Shown here in pieces: positions 42,355 through 50,609 of a stretch of 64,000 nt of DNA. How positions within the stretch are numbered: position 1 is the first letter of the stretch; each line of letters begins with the position of its first letter. A model generated the notes under the pieces. That model made no database searches. It had not been told where the DNA came from and saw only the letters and a list, made by a program, of their open reading frames with translations. The translations under genes and the position numbers were made by a program. This stretch comes from Candidatus Poribacteria bacterium (GTDB lineage Bacteria > Poribacteria > WGA-4E > WGA-3G), in contig JAJEIE010000018.1 of assembly GCA_022827625.1 (NCBI GenBank), forward strand, positions 186,001-250,000, in the 5' to 3' direction.

Positions 42355-42575
42355 ATCGTACCGCGATGCACATCGCATCTGAGCGAGTACGCCGCAAAAC
42401 TGTTAGTTTGCGTGTTCTCCGGTCCCTGCACACAAACTAACAGTTTGTGCTACAAGTGTTTACATATTTTCGGGCTTTACTATAATAGGGTCGGCTGTCA
42501 AAAAGCGGCTGTTGGCAGGAAAAACGTTGGGAACTGCCTAACGATCTACCGAAAGCCGACTGCTGATCGCTGGTT
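42355..42575. repeat. Family B and C repeats in the 42309-42774 gap
   Basis: GCGATGCACATCGCATCTGA, CGTACGCC-like pieces and CAAACTAACAGTTTGTG are followed at 42490 by GTCGGCTGTCAAAAAGCGGC and CCGACTGCTGATCGC. A family G end (AAACTAAATAGCCCT) lies at 42628. Nothing that looks like a gene is present. Confidence 0.6.
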
Positions 42576-42774
42576 CCTATTCCTATGATACAGTAACGCG
42601 AGGCAGAAAGGCAAACTAATTTCTGCAAACTAAATAGCCCTGCAAATTTCCTTGCAATACTTGCTATTTTGTCGTAAACTAAAGGATACGTAAATACACA
42701 TTTGTAGTCACATGTTTATTTGGAAGTTTTACAAAATTTATTAGTTTTATATCCACAAGTTGAGGGGATTAATC

Positions 42775-43341
42775 ATGAAAACGCAAACGCAACACCAATT
42801 GCTACTGAATCTCGCAGTGATAGCCACACTGTGTCTATGCTTTTCCGCCTGCACCAGTGAACAGGCTTCGGAGGAGCTTGTTCAAACGCTACAGGAAGAG
42901 ACAACCGTCGTCGAGCCTGAAGAACCAGCGGTTCCACTGCCAGGACTCCCCGAAGATGTCGCGGGTTACACACAGTGGTTAAAACTAAATGCCGAACCTA
43001 TACCACCTGTTCCGGGTGGCGACCCACACAACGGCGATAAAAACGTTTACGTCAACAAAACACGAGAAACCATTGCACCCAATGGCGAACAGCAGTTCCC
43101 GTACCCTAATGGGAGTATTGTCGTAAAAGAGGCATATCGTCCCGGTAAGGATTATGTCGGACTCATCGCAATTATGCGGAAAAAAGCAGGCGTGAACCCG
43201 GATCATAACGATTGGGAGTTCATCGAGTATACCCGGAACGCCTCGGATGCCGATTTCGCCATCATAGCCAAAGATGGCGTCTGTTGGGGCTGCCACGCCC
43301 AAGTCGAAGATATCGACTATGTTTTTACAGAACTTGAATAA
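42775..43341 (+). CDS. Cytochrome P460-type heme lipoprotein
   Basis: The 188-residue protein from ATG 42775 (behind GAGGGGA) has a lipoprotein signal with the lipobox FSAC, Cys 26. After a Glu/Pro-rich linker it shows a cytochrome P460-like domain ('NPDHNDWEFIEYTR', 'SIVVKEAYRPGKDYVG') and ends with a heme-attachment motif CWGCH. Known P460 proteins oxidise hydroxylamine or nitric oxide, but many of this short type have unknown substrates. It is anchored to a membrane and stands 17 bases before the cytochrome-porin gene, so electron exchange between the two is likely. Confidence 0.85.
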   Translation: MKTQTQHQLLLNLAVIATLCLCFSACTSEQASEELVQTLQEETTVVEPEEPAVPLPGLPEDVAGYTQWLKLNAEPIPPVPGGDPHNGDKNVYVNKTRETIAPNGEQQFPYPNGSIVVKEAYRPGKDYVGLIAIMRKKAGVNPDHNDWEFIEYTRNASDADFAIIAKDGVCWGCHAQVEDIDYVFTELE

Positions 43342-43358
43342 AAAATAAGGAGGTCCTT

Positions 43359-44600
43359 TTGAATCCAGATTACAACAGCATTATGAGTTGTTCCAGCAAC
43401 ACCCTTTTACGAACAAACCCGCTGTATAGAAAAGCGGATACGGTCAAGCAGTCATTTTTACGGCTCTTACTCATGACCGGTGTTACAATGTGTCTCTTTT
43501 TGCCCAAAACAGCGGAGGCGCGTCCTGAATTTGCCACTGAACTTGGCAAAGAGTGTAGTTTCTGCCACATTGATCCGGCTGGCGGGGGTCCCCGAAATCG
43601 CGTCGGTGAAATCTTTGAGGAGAACTATTTTGAGTTTCCTGAAGATTTTGACATGGAAGCCGTAACCGAAGAGGCAAAGGAGGTCGTCAAACAACTCACG
43701 ACTTCGCTTGATTTGCAGACCGCATTTATCAAAACAACACATGTAGACGAAGGAGAGAACGCTATCGCTGGCTGCAATTCATGCCACTCTTCGATTGACA
43801 GATTTTTGCTCATGCAAGCAGAGGTCACCTTCAATGCACAAGCCTCCGAACACGTTCGGCTTACCCTTTCCAACAACGCTGGGACAACGATGAATGCATT
43901 TGCAACGATAGATGTCATTCCAAAACATCTCTACGTCAAAGTTGGACAGTTCCGACTTCCGTTTGCTATTAAACAGAAGGACCACAATATCCTCGTTCGA
44001 CAGGGTTACGGACTCGGTTCTAACAAACGGGATGTCGGTGTGGAACTCGGCGGGACCGCAGGCAGACTTTTTTATAATGCAGCTTTCTTTAACGCTCGCA
44101 ATGCGGCAGCGAAAGGCGGACTCGGTACAATAGGTGCCCAACTCGGACCGGTGCGTGCAGGGGTCTCCGGTATATTTGAAAAGCCTGGCGAAGATTGGGA
44201 ACGACTCATCGGGGCATTTCTCACTACCTCTTTTGCTGGACTGAGTCTTGAAGGCGAATTCAATTTTGGGAACAGCGGGGAAGTCGCCTCTTTCGCACCG
44301 GATGCCGTCGATTCAAAAGGATACTATATTGGGGCGAGATACCGACTCCTCCCACAACTCACGCTCGCCGGTCGATACGGGCTCTTTGACCCGGATAGAA
44401 CGGTGAAGGGAGACGCCAGCCAACGGGTGACGCTCACCGCTCAATACAACTTTATAGAAAATGGAGCGATCTCGCTATTTTACTGGGCGAACCTTGCGAA
44501 TGCAGACCGCAGCGCCGATGATACCTTCTCTGACAAAGGTGTATTGCGGCAACTCCAAGGCACCGATCAAATTATCGTCATGTCACACTTCTGGTTTTAA
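43359..44600 (+). CDS. Diheme cytochrome c-porin fusion (outer membrane)
   Basis: The start is TTG 43359, backed by a perfect AAGGAGGT 4 bases upstream; ATG 43383 is the alternative. The signal peptide ends near residue 54 ('LFLPKTAEA'). Two heme motifs follow: CSFCH (66-70) and CNSCH (139-143). From about residue 145 to the end there are amphipathic beta-strands typical of outer-membrane porins ('HLYVKVGQFRLPFAIK', 'GYYIGARYRLLPQLTLAGRY', 'RVTLTAQYNFI') and a terminal aromatic 'SHFWF', as needed for barrel insertion. The part 'VKVGQFRLPF' recalls OprP-type porins. Cyc2-type proteins, which oxidise iron at the surface, share this heme-plus-barrel logic but have a single heme. Function in extracellular electron transfer is inference. 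Confidence 0.8.
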   Translation: MNPDYNSIMSCSSNTLLRTNPLYRKADTVKQSFLRLLLMTGVTMCLFLPKTAEARPEFATELGKECSFCHIDPAGGGPRNRVGEIFEENYFEFPEDFDMEAVTEEAKEVVKQLTTSLDLQTAFIKTTHVDEGENAIAGCNSCHSSIDRFLLMQAEVTFNAQASEHVRLTLSNNAGTTMNAFATIDVIPKHLYVKVGQFRLPFAIKQKDHNILVRQGYGLGSNKRDVGVELGGTAGRLFYNAAFFNARNAAAKGGLGTIGAQLGPVRAGVSGIFEKPGEDWERLIGAFLTTSFAGLSLEGEFNFGNSGEVASFAPDAVDSKGYYIGARYRLLPQLTLAGRYGLFDPDRTVKGDASQRVTLTAQYNFIENGAISLFYWANLANADRSADDTFSDKGVLRQLQGTDQIIVMSHFWF

Positions 44601-44726
44601 AAAGTTTAAAAGTGGTCTAAAGTGAACTAAAGTTGAAAGTTGTGAAGAGGTGTGTGATGAACCAAAAGTCTCTTTCAACTTTAGCACACTTGCAAACTTT
44701 AGCACACTTGCAAACTTTTAAAACTG
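44600..44726. repeat. Family D inverted repeat
   Basis: AAAGTTTAAAAGTGGTCTAA at the left faces a right arm made of two tandem copies of ACTTTAGCACACTTGCAA ending in ACTTTTAAAA. The rest of the gap to 44948 is AT-rich without a clear gene. Confidence 0.75.
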
Positions 44727-44948
44727 TGTCTATATTTACACATAACGTCACCCAAAGACACCCTATGCGTCTTTAGCAAGTGCTGGCAAAGTTTAAAAAC
44801 CCACCTGGACTTGACTTCCCCGCTCTTAATCACATAAAAATAAAGCAAGATACGATTGGCATAAAAATTGCTATTAAAAATTGCTATTATTGTTATTGTA
44901 AAAATTGCCGAATTTACCATAGAACCTTAAGACGAAGGGAACATTCTC

Positions 44949-47900
44949 ATGGTAGCTAAACTTTCCAAGGACTTTTTAATCGGCGTGATTGGGCTAATGG
45001 CGCTAATCCTTGTTGCCTGTATTTTCTATATTGTACAGGATAACATGACGGCGCGGACACGGTACAGCGTTGAGACCTTCACACCGCAAGGAAAGGTGCC
45101 ACAATGGGTCGATTTTTCGATTACGTTTTCGGAGGCGATCATTGATAAGTCACGCATCGGCACCGAAATCCCAGCCGAAGCGTTTCGGTTTACCCCAGCC
45201 GTCCAAGGCACGGCACGCTGGGTCGCACGCGATAGAATCGGATTTTTCTTAAACGCACCGTTGGCACCCGCCGCACAATACACTGTCCAACTCACACCCG
45301 ACCTGAACCCATCTGAAACATTTTTACTCACCGGACAAAAAGAATTCAAATTCGCGACTGAACCCTTCACAGTAGAACAGACACGGGTGGAATTTACCAC
45401 CAATGAAGCACGGGAACAAGCAACAGGGGTCGGGACAATCGCGTTCAACTATCCTGTAACGACTGCTGACTTAAAGGCCCACCTCTCTGTTGAATTGGAT
45501 GATGGCACAGAAATCCCATATCAAATTGAGACCAACGCTGCCACCGCACGGACAGTCCGATTCAAAACACAACGGATAAAACGCGGCAGCGCAGACCGAG
45601 AGATAAAAGTTAAAATTGAGAGAGGCTTTAAATGCACTGGCGGACAAATCGGGCTTGAGAAACCACATGTTACACCCGTCATGCTCCGCGGGATAGGCAC
45701 ACTCGGGGTAACATATTCGGACGTGTGGGAAAGTGATGGCACACCCTATATTTCCGTCAGCTTCAGTGCACCGGTGCTCGCCGATACCATCCAACCCTAT
45801 CTCGAACTGACACCGACTGTCGCGTATCAAGTGGTCACCGATTACCGGAATATAGAAATACACGGCGATTTCGAGCGACGCACGACCTATACGTTGAAAA
45901 TTCAGCGGGGCCTGACGGCGCGAAATGATGCCGTTTTGAAGCAAGACTATATGACAAGGTTGAGAATCCCCGATATCCGCCCACAACTCCGATTCCTTGG
46001 TGACGGGTTCTTTCTCGCACGGGAAGGGCAGCTAAACCTCGGACTCGCAACGATTAACATTGCGCGCGTGAAACTTGATATCGAAAAAGTTTTCGCGAAT
46101 AACCTTATCTATGTCTCAAAATTGGAGCGATGGAGCCGCTGGAGCCGGAACTTAGGTAAATCTATTCATACGGAAGTACTTGACATCCCAGCGCAGTTGA
46201 ACCAAGAGGTAACCGTACCGATCTCCTTGGAAGACTACCTCTCAGACGAACATGTCGGCATCTTTAAGGTCGTGGCGCGCAACGCCGATCGGGAATGGGA
46301 CAGTGCCCATCAATGGGTCCTCGTTACGGATTTGGGTATCACCGCCAAACGCGCTGGCGATAGTCTCGCCGTTTGGGTAAAGTCCCTGGCTACCGGCGCA
46401 GCTGTACCGACAGCGCGTGTCAAACTCATCAGCGACAATAACCAGACGCTCCTCAGCGGGACAACCAACTGGGCAGGATTTGTTGAATTCAAGGAGGTCG
46501 CTGAGAGAACCGAAGGTTTCACACCCTTTATGATTACTGTCGCGAAACGCGACGATCTCGCTTTCGTTCAATTGGATCGACACGAAATCGCAACAGCAGA
46601 TTTTGATATCTCAGGTCCCGCCTATTTGCAAAAGGGATATGAAGCCTTTCTCTATACAAGTCGAGGGGTGTATCGACCCGGCGAGACTGTCGAACTTGCC
46701 GGGATCGTCCGCGCACCGAAACAGGCAACGCCAGGGTCGCTACCTGCCCGTATTGAAGTCCTCTCGCCAGACGGCAGAATCCTACGAGAATTGCGGCAGC
46801 AAACGACAAAAACCGGTGCCTGTGAAGCCAAAATTCCGATCCCTGACTACGCACAGACGGGGAATTATATCGCCAAAATGCTGATTGCCGATAAGGTCGT
46901 CGGAAGAACACAATTTCAGGTTGAGGAATTCATGCCGGACCGGATGAAGGTCGGCATCGCTACGGACAAATCTATCTATCGGCTTGGAGATGAGATCGAC
47001 ATTCAAGTGGAGGCTGTTAATCTGTTCGGTCCCCCGGCTGCGGGACGAAAAGTTCAGGTCTCCTGCGAATTGAGAGCCGTTTCCCTCGCAGACGCTGACG
47101 GCGTTTCATCACCTGATTTTGATATAACACAGTGGCGCTCCTTCGTTTTCGGCAACACTGAATCCAATTTTGCCAAACGGTTTGAAAGTCAACGCATTGA
47201 ACTCGGAGAAATCAAAACTGACCCCGCAGGTAAGGCGCGCTATCAATTCGCTATTCCTGCAGCCCTGAAGGCACCCTCGCTGCTAAATGGTGTCCTCACG
47301 GCAACCGTCAGTGAAATCGGGGGCAGAGCCGTCACGGCTTCACGCCGAGTTGTTATCCATCCCTATTCGCATTACGTCGGGCTGCGCCGCACAAATACGG
47401 CGGATGCTAAAATTCGTCAACCCGTTCGTATTGACTATGTAGCCGTCGATGAGGCTATGGCGGTCGCGCCTGGGCGCGCTTTGCGGTTAAGCCTCCACAA
47501 AGTCCACTGGAACACAATACTGCGGCAGAATACGGCTGGACGGTACGAATACGTTTCCGAACCGCAGACAACCGAGGTTGAGACACACGACTTAACTTCC
47601 GCAGAGACACCACAGACCATCACACTGACCCCTGCGGACTACGGTGAATATCGCCTCCGACTTGAGGACCTCAAATCAACGGCGACAGCGGAAATCGGAT
47701 TCTACGTTAACGGTTGGGGCAATACTTCGGTGTCTATGGAACATCCGACTCGCTTGGATCTGACGCTCAATAAACCTGCCTATCGGTCTGGGGAAACAGC
47801 GAAACTACAGGTCAAAGCACCGTTCCCCGGTACGCTGCTCCTGACTGTTGAGCGTGAGAAGGTCCTGAGTTACCGCACGATTGTCATGAAGGAAAATACC

Positions 47901-50609
47901 GCGACTTTGTCAATTCCAGTGCGATCGAGTTATAGACCAAACGTCTACCTTTCTGCGACACTGATGCGTCCGATGCCCCCGGATACTGTCCCATCGAACC
48001 ACTATCAACCGCTGCCGGCGCGGGCATTCGGCGTGATTCCCTTGAAACTTGATGCGACCCAGAGAAGGCTTTCGATAGACATGTTTCTCTCACAGCAAGA
48101 TGCGACGGGGGGATCTTCAAAGATGCCTCTTTCCAGGGATGAGACGCGCACCGTGGACGGGGAAAGCACTGAGGTAACCGTCCGACCGAACAGCAGTGTG
48201 GACATCACCTTCCAAGTACAAGGCAGGCGTTCATGGCAGAAATACGAGGTCTGTATCGCAGCGGTGGACGAAGGTATCCTTTCGCTGACGGATTTCCAAA
48301 CGCCTAATCCACACGATTATTTCTATCGGCAGCGCGGATTAAAGACGCGCTCCTTTGACCTGTATAGCGGGATTTTACCTGAGATTGCAGGGCTTACTGA
48401 TAACTCGAGCACAGGCGGTGATGCTGCACCCGACACAGCACGAGCGAAACGGCTTAATACCGGTAGCATCATACGGGTCAAACCCGTCTCGCTTTGGTCT
48501 GGATTCGTGCAAACCGATGGAAGGGGACGCGGTGCTGTTCAATTTAAGATTCCGCAATTCAACGGGAAATTACGATTGATGGCTGTTGCCTTCGCCGGAG
48601 CAGATTACGGCGCCACGCAAGCGTACTTGACCGTCCGTGAACCTATCGTCCTAACGCCGACCTTCCCGCGATTCTTGGCAGGTGGTGATAAACTCCGTGT
48701 ACCTGTTACCCTTTTTAACGGGACAGGTGAGAATGGAGAATTTACTGTCAAATTGCAAAAGAGAGGTGCCGTGCAGCTTCTGTCGGCAGATCCCGCTGTA
48801 GGAGGGATTTCCAAATCCCAACCATCCACTGTAGGAGGGATTTCCAAATCCCGACAATCCCCTATAGAAGAAGGCTCCCAATCCCGACGACTCTCTGTTG
48901 ATGCCGGGGCAGAAGCACTGGCATTTTTCGATATTCGCGTTCACGATGCGATAGGCGAAGTCGGTTTCAATCTGTCTGCGCACGGTAATGCTGAAACAAC
49001 CGAGATGGACGTGAAACTTCCGCTGCGTTCTACGGCACCACCCATCACGACAACAGGACAAGGCGTGGTCCGTGCTGGCGAACCGGTCGATTTCATTTTT
49101 CCGGCGAATTTGATACCGGATGCCTCGGAATTCAGCCTCACACTCTCGCCGTTTCCAAATATCGCTTTCGCCGATAGCCTCCGTTATCTGGTCCGTTATC
49201 CGTACGGATGTTTGGAACAGACGACGAGTCGGGTCTTCCCGCTCCTCTATTTCAGTGATCTGGCGCGAAGCGTTGAGCCGATGCTCGCTGGTGATGATTT
49301 AGTGGACCACTATATTACGTCAGGGATCACTAAATTAGAAAGCATGCTAACGGCAAGGAATCATTTCGCTTACTGGCCCGGCGGTACTTACGTCAACGCC
49401 TGGAGTAGTATCTATGCATCCCACTTCCTCGTTGAAGCTCGGAAAGCCGGGTATGAAGTGGCAGATCGCGTCTACGACGCAATGCTCGACGGTTTGCGGG
49501 AACGGGCGAAGTTCTCACTAAACGCAGAGGGGAGAGAGGGTTCTGAAAAAATCAAGACGGATATCGCGCTTGCGACCTATGCTGCGTATGTCTTAGCCGC
49601 CGCTGGACACCCGGATCGCGGAACGATGAATTATCTGAAGAATAGAGGGTTGAGTGGGCTTAGCGATTATAGCCACTTTCAACTTGCTGGCGCCTTCGCA
49701 CTGAGTGGCGAATTAGAAACCGCCCTGTCAATGCTTCCGGTTTCAGTAGCGTTAGGTGCGAATGAGAAAAACAGTGCGCGATGGGAGACGGGCAATACGT
49801 TTGACTCTCCAATTCGATCACAAGCGATCATGCTGGATACGCTTGCCGAGGTCAACGAAAATCATCCATCAATCCCTATGCTCGTTAAGAATCTCAGAGA
49901 CGCTGCATCCGACGGGAACCGATGGAGAACGACACAGGATAACGCTTTTGCTTTCCTGGCACTCGGGAAGATTATGAAGAAACAGATGGACAGGAACTAC
50001 ACCGGCACTCTCAAACTCAATGGTGAAGATTTCGCTGAATTCGATGCAACGGAGGTACGTTATACCGATGAAGCATGGGACGGCGTGCGCGTGCAGATTT
50101 CTGTCGAAGGTGAGGGCAGCTGCTACTATTACTGGAGCGCATTTGGTATTCAACGCGGCTCCTATGTTGAGGAATACGAACGTGAAATACAAGCGCGCCG
50201 TCGCTACTTCAATAAAGACGGTGAGGCGGTGGCTCGGCAGTTTGTACACGGCGATTTAATCGTCGCTGAGATAACCGTTAAAGCACTGACTGCTAATCTG
50301 GAGAACGTCGTCGTTGTGGATATGTTGCCTGCAGGATTTGAAATCGAGAACCCACGGCTGGAGTCTCGAGCGGGCATTCCGTGGTTGAAGGCACAGGACT
50401 TCAAGCCGGACTATCTCGACATTCGCGATGATCGGCTCATTTTCTTCGGCACCTTCCCACGTCAGCGTGAACGTAAATTCTATTACGCACTCCGTGCCGT
50501 CACGCACGGCGAATTTACCTTGCCACCCATCACTGCCGAAGCGATGTACGATGCAACGAAATCTACGGTAAGTGGTAGCGCGCGTATTGAAGTGGTTACA
50601 GAGAAATGA
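44949..50609 (+). CDS. Bacterial alpha-2-macroglobulin (YfhM-like) with thioester
   Basis: The 1886-residue protein has one N-terminal membrane helix (residues 9-28) and a large periplasmic part of macroglobulin domains. The bait-type region precedes the thioester motif 'YGCLEQTTSRVFPLLYF' with C1421-L-E-Q1424, so the thioester can form. The alpha-alpha barrel ('YWPGGTYVNAWSSIYASHFL') and C-terminal domain ('NVVVVDMLPAGFEIENPRLE') follow. The protein is proposed to trap attacking proteases in the periplasm. Its stop overlaps the pbpC start (ATGA), the usual arrangement of this pair. Residues about 1284-1316 are three 11-residue units encoded by a tandem palindromic repeat (48798-48896). Confidence 0.95.
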   Translation: MVAKLSKDFLIGVIGLMALILVACIFYIVQDNMTARTRYSVETFTPQGKVPQWVDFSITFSEAIIDKSRIGTEIPAEAFRFTPAVQGTARWVARDRIGFFLNAPLAPAAQYTVQLTPDLNPSETFLLTGQKEFKFATEPFTVEQTRVEFTTNEAREQATGVGTIAFNYPVTTADLKAHLSVELDDGTEIPYQIETNAATARTVRFKTQRIKRGSADREIKVKIERGFKCTGGQIGLEKPHVTPVMLRGIGTLGVTYSDVWESDGTPYISVSFSAPVLADTIQPYLELTPTVAYQVVTDYRNIEIHGDFERRTTYTLKIQRGLTARNDAVLKQDYMTRLRIPDIRPQLRFLGDGFFLAREGQLNLGLATINIARVKLDIEKVFANNLIYVSKLERWSRWSRNLGKSIHTEVLDIPAQLNQEVTVPISLEDYLSDEHVGIFKVVARNADREWDSAHQWVLVTDLGITAKRAGDSLAVWVKSLATGAAVPTARVKLISDNNQTLLSGTTNWAGFVEFKEVAERTEGFTPFMITVAKRDDLAFVQLDRHEIATADFDISGPAYLQKGYEAFLYTSRGVYRPGETVELAGIVRAPKQATPGSLPARIEVLSPDGRILRELRQQTTKTGACEAKIPIPDYAQTGNYIAKMLIADKVVGRTQFQVEEFMPDRMKVGIATDKSIYRLGDEIDIQVEAVNLFGPPAAGRKVQVSCELRAVSLADADGVSSPDFDITQWRSFVFGNTESNFAKRFESQRIELGEIKTDPAGKARYQFAIPAALKAPSLLNGVLTATVSEIGGRAVTASRRVVIHPYSHYVGLRRTNTADAKIRQPVRIDYVAVDEAMAVAPGRALRLSLHKVHWNTILRQNTAGRYEYVSEPQTTEVETHDLTSAETPQTITLTPADYGEYRLRLEDLKSTATAEIGFYVNGWGNTSVSMEHPTRLDLTLNKPAYRSGETAKLQVKAPFPGTLLLTVEREKVLSYRTIVMKENTATLSIPVRSSYRPNVYLSATLMRPMPPDTVPSNHYQPLPARAFGVIPLKLDATQRRLSIDMFLSQQDATGGSSKMPLSRDETRTVDGESTEVTVRPNSSVDITFQVQGRRSWQKYEVCIAAVDEGILSLTDFQTPNPHDYFYRQRGLKTRSFDLYSGILPEIAGLTDNSSTGGDAAPDTARAKRLNTGSIIRVKPVSLWSGFVQTDGRGRGAVQFKIPQFNGKLRLMAVAFAGADYGATQAYLTVREPIVLTPTFPRFLAGGDKLRVPVTLFNGTGENGEFTVKLQKRGAVQLLSADPAVGGISKSQPSTVGGISKSRQSPIEEGSQSRRLSVDAGAEALAFFDIRVHDAIGEVGFNLSAHGNAETTEMDVKLPLRSTAPPITTTGQGVVRAGEPVDFIFPANLIPDASEFSLTLSPFPNIAFADSLRYLVRYPYGCLEQTTSRVFPLLYFSDLARSVEPMLAGDDLVDHYITSGITKLESMLTARNHFAYWPGGTYVNAWSSIYASHFLVEARKAGYEVADRVYDAMLDGLRERAKFSLNAEGREGSEKIKTDIALATYAAYVLAAAGHPDRGTMNYLKNRGLSGLSDYSHFQLAGAFALSGELETALSMLPVSVALGANEKNSARWETGNTFDSPIRSQAIMLDTLAEVNENHPSIPMLVKNLRDAASDGNRWRTTQDNAFAFLALGKIMKKQMDRNYTGTLKLNGEDFAEFDATEVRYTDEAWDGVRVQISVEGEGSCYYYWSAFGIQRGSYVEEYEREIQARRRYFNKDGEAVARQFVHGDLIVAEITVKALTANLENVVVVDMLPAGFEIENPRLESRAGIPWLKAQDFKPDYLDIRDDRLIFFGTFPRQRERKFYYALRAVTHGEFTLPPITAEAMYDATKSTVSGSARIEVVTEK
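48798..48896. repeat. Three tandem 33-bp palindromic units inside the macroglobulin gene
   Basis: Units start at 48798, 48831 and 48864. The first two begin GTAGGAGGGATTTCCAAATC; the third has diverged. Each contains the palindrome GGGATTTCCAAATCCC and, being 33 bases long, adds 11 codons without changing the frame (VGGISKSQPST, VGGISKSRQSP, IEEGSQSRRLS). The same unit occurs between genes at 25620 and 54942. Confidence 0.95.
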
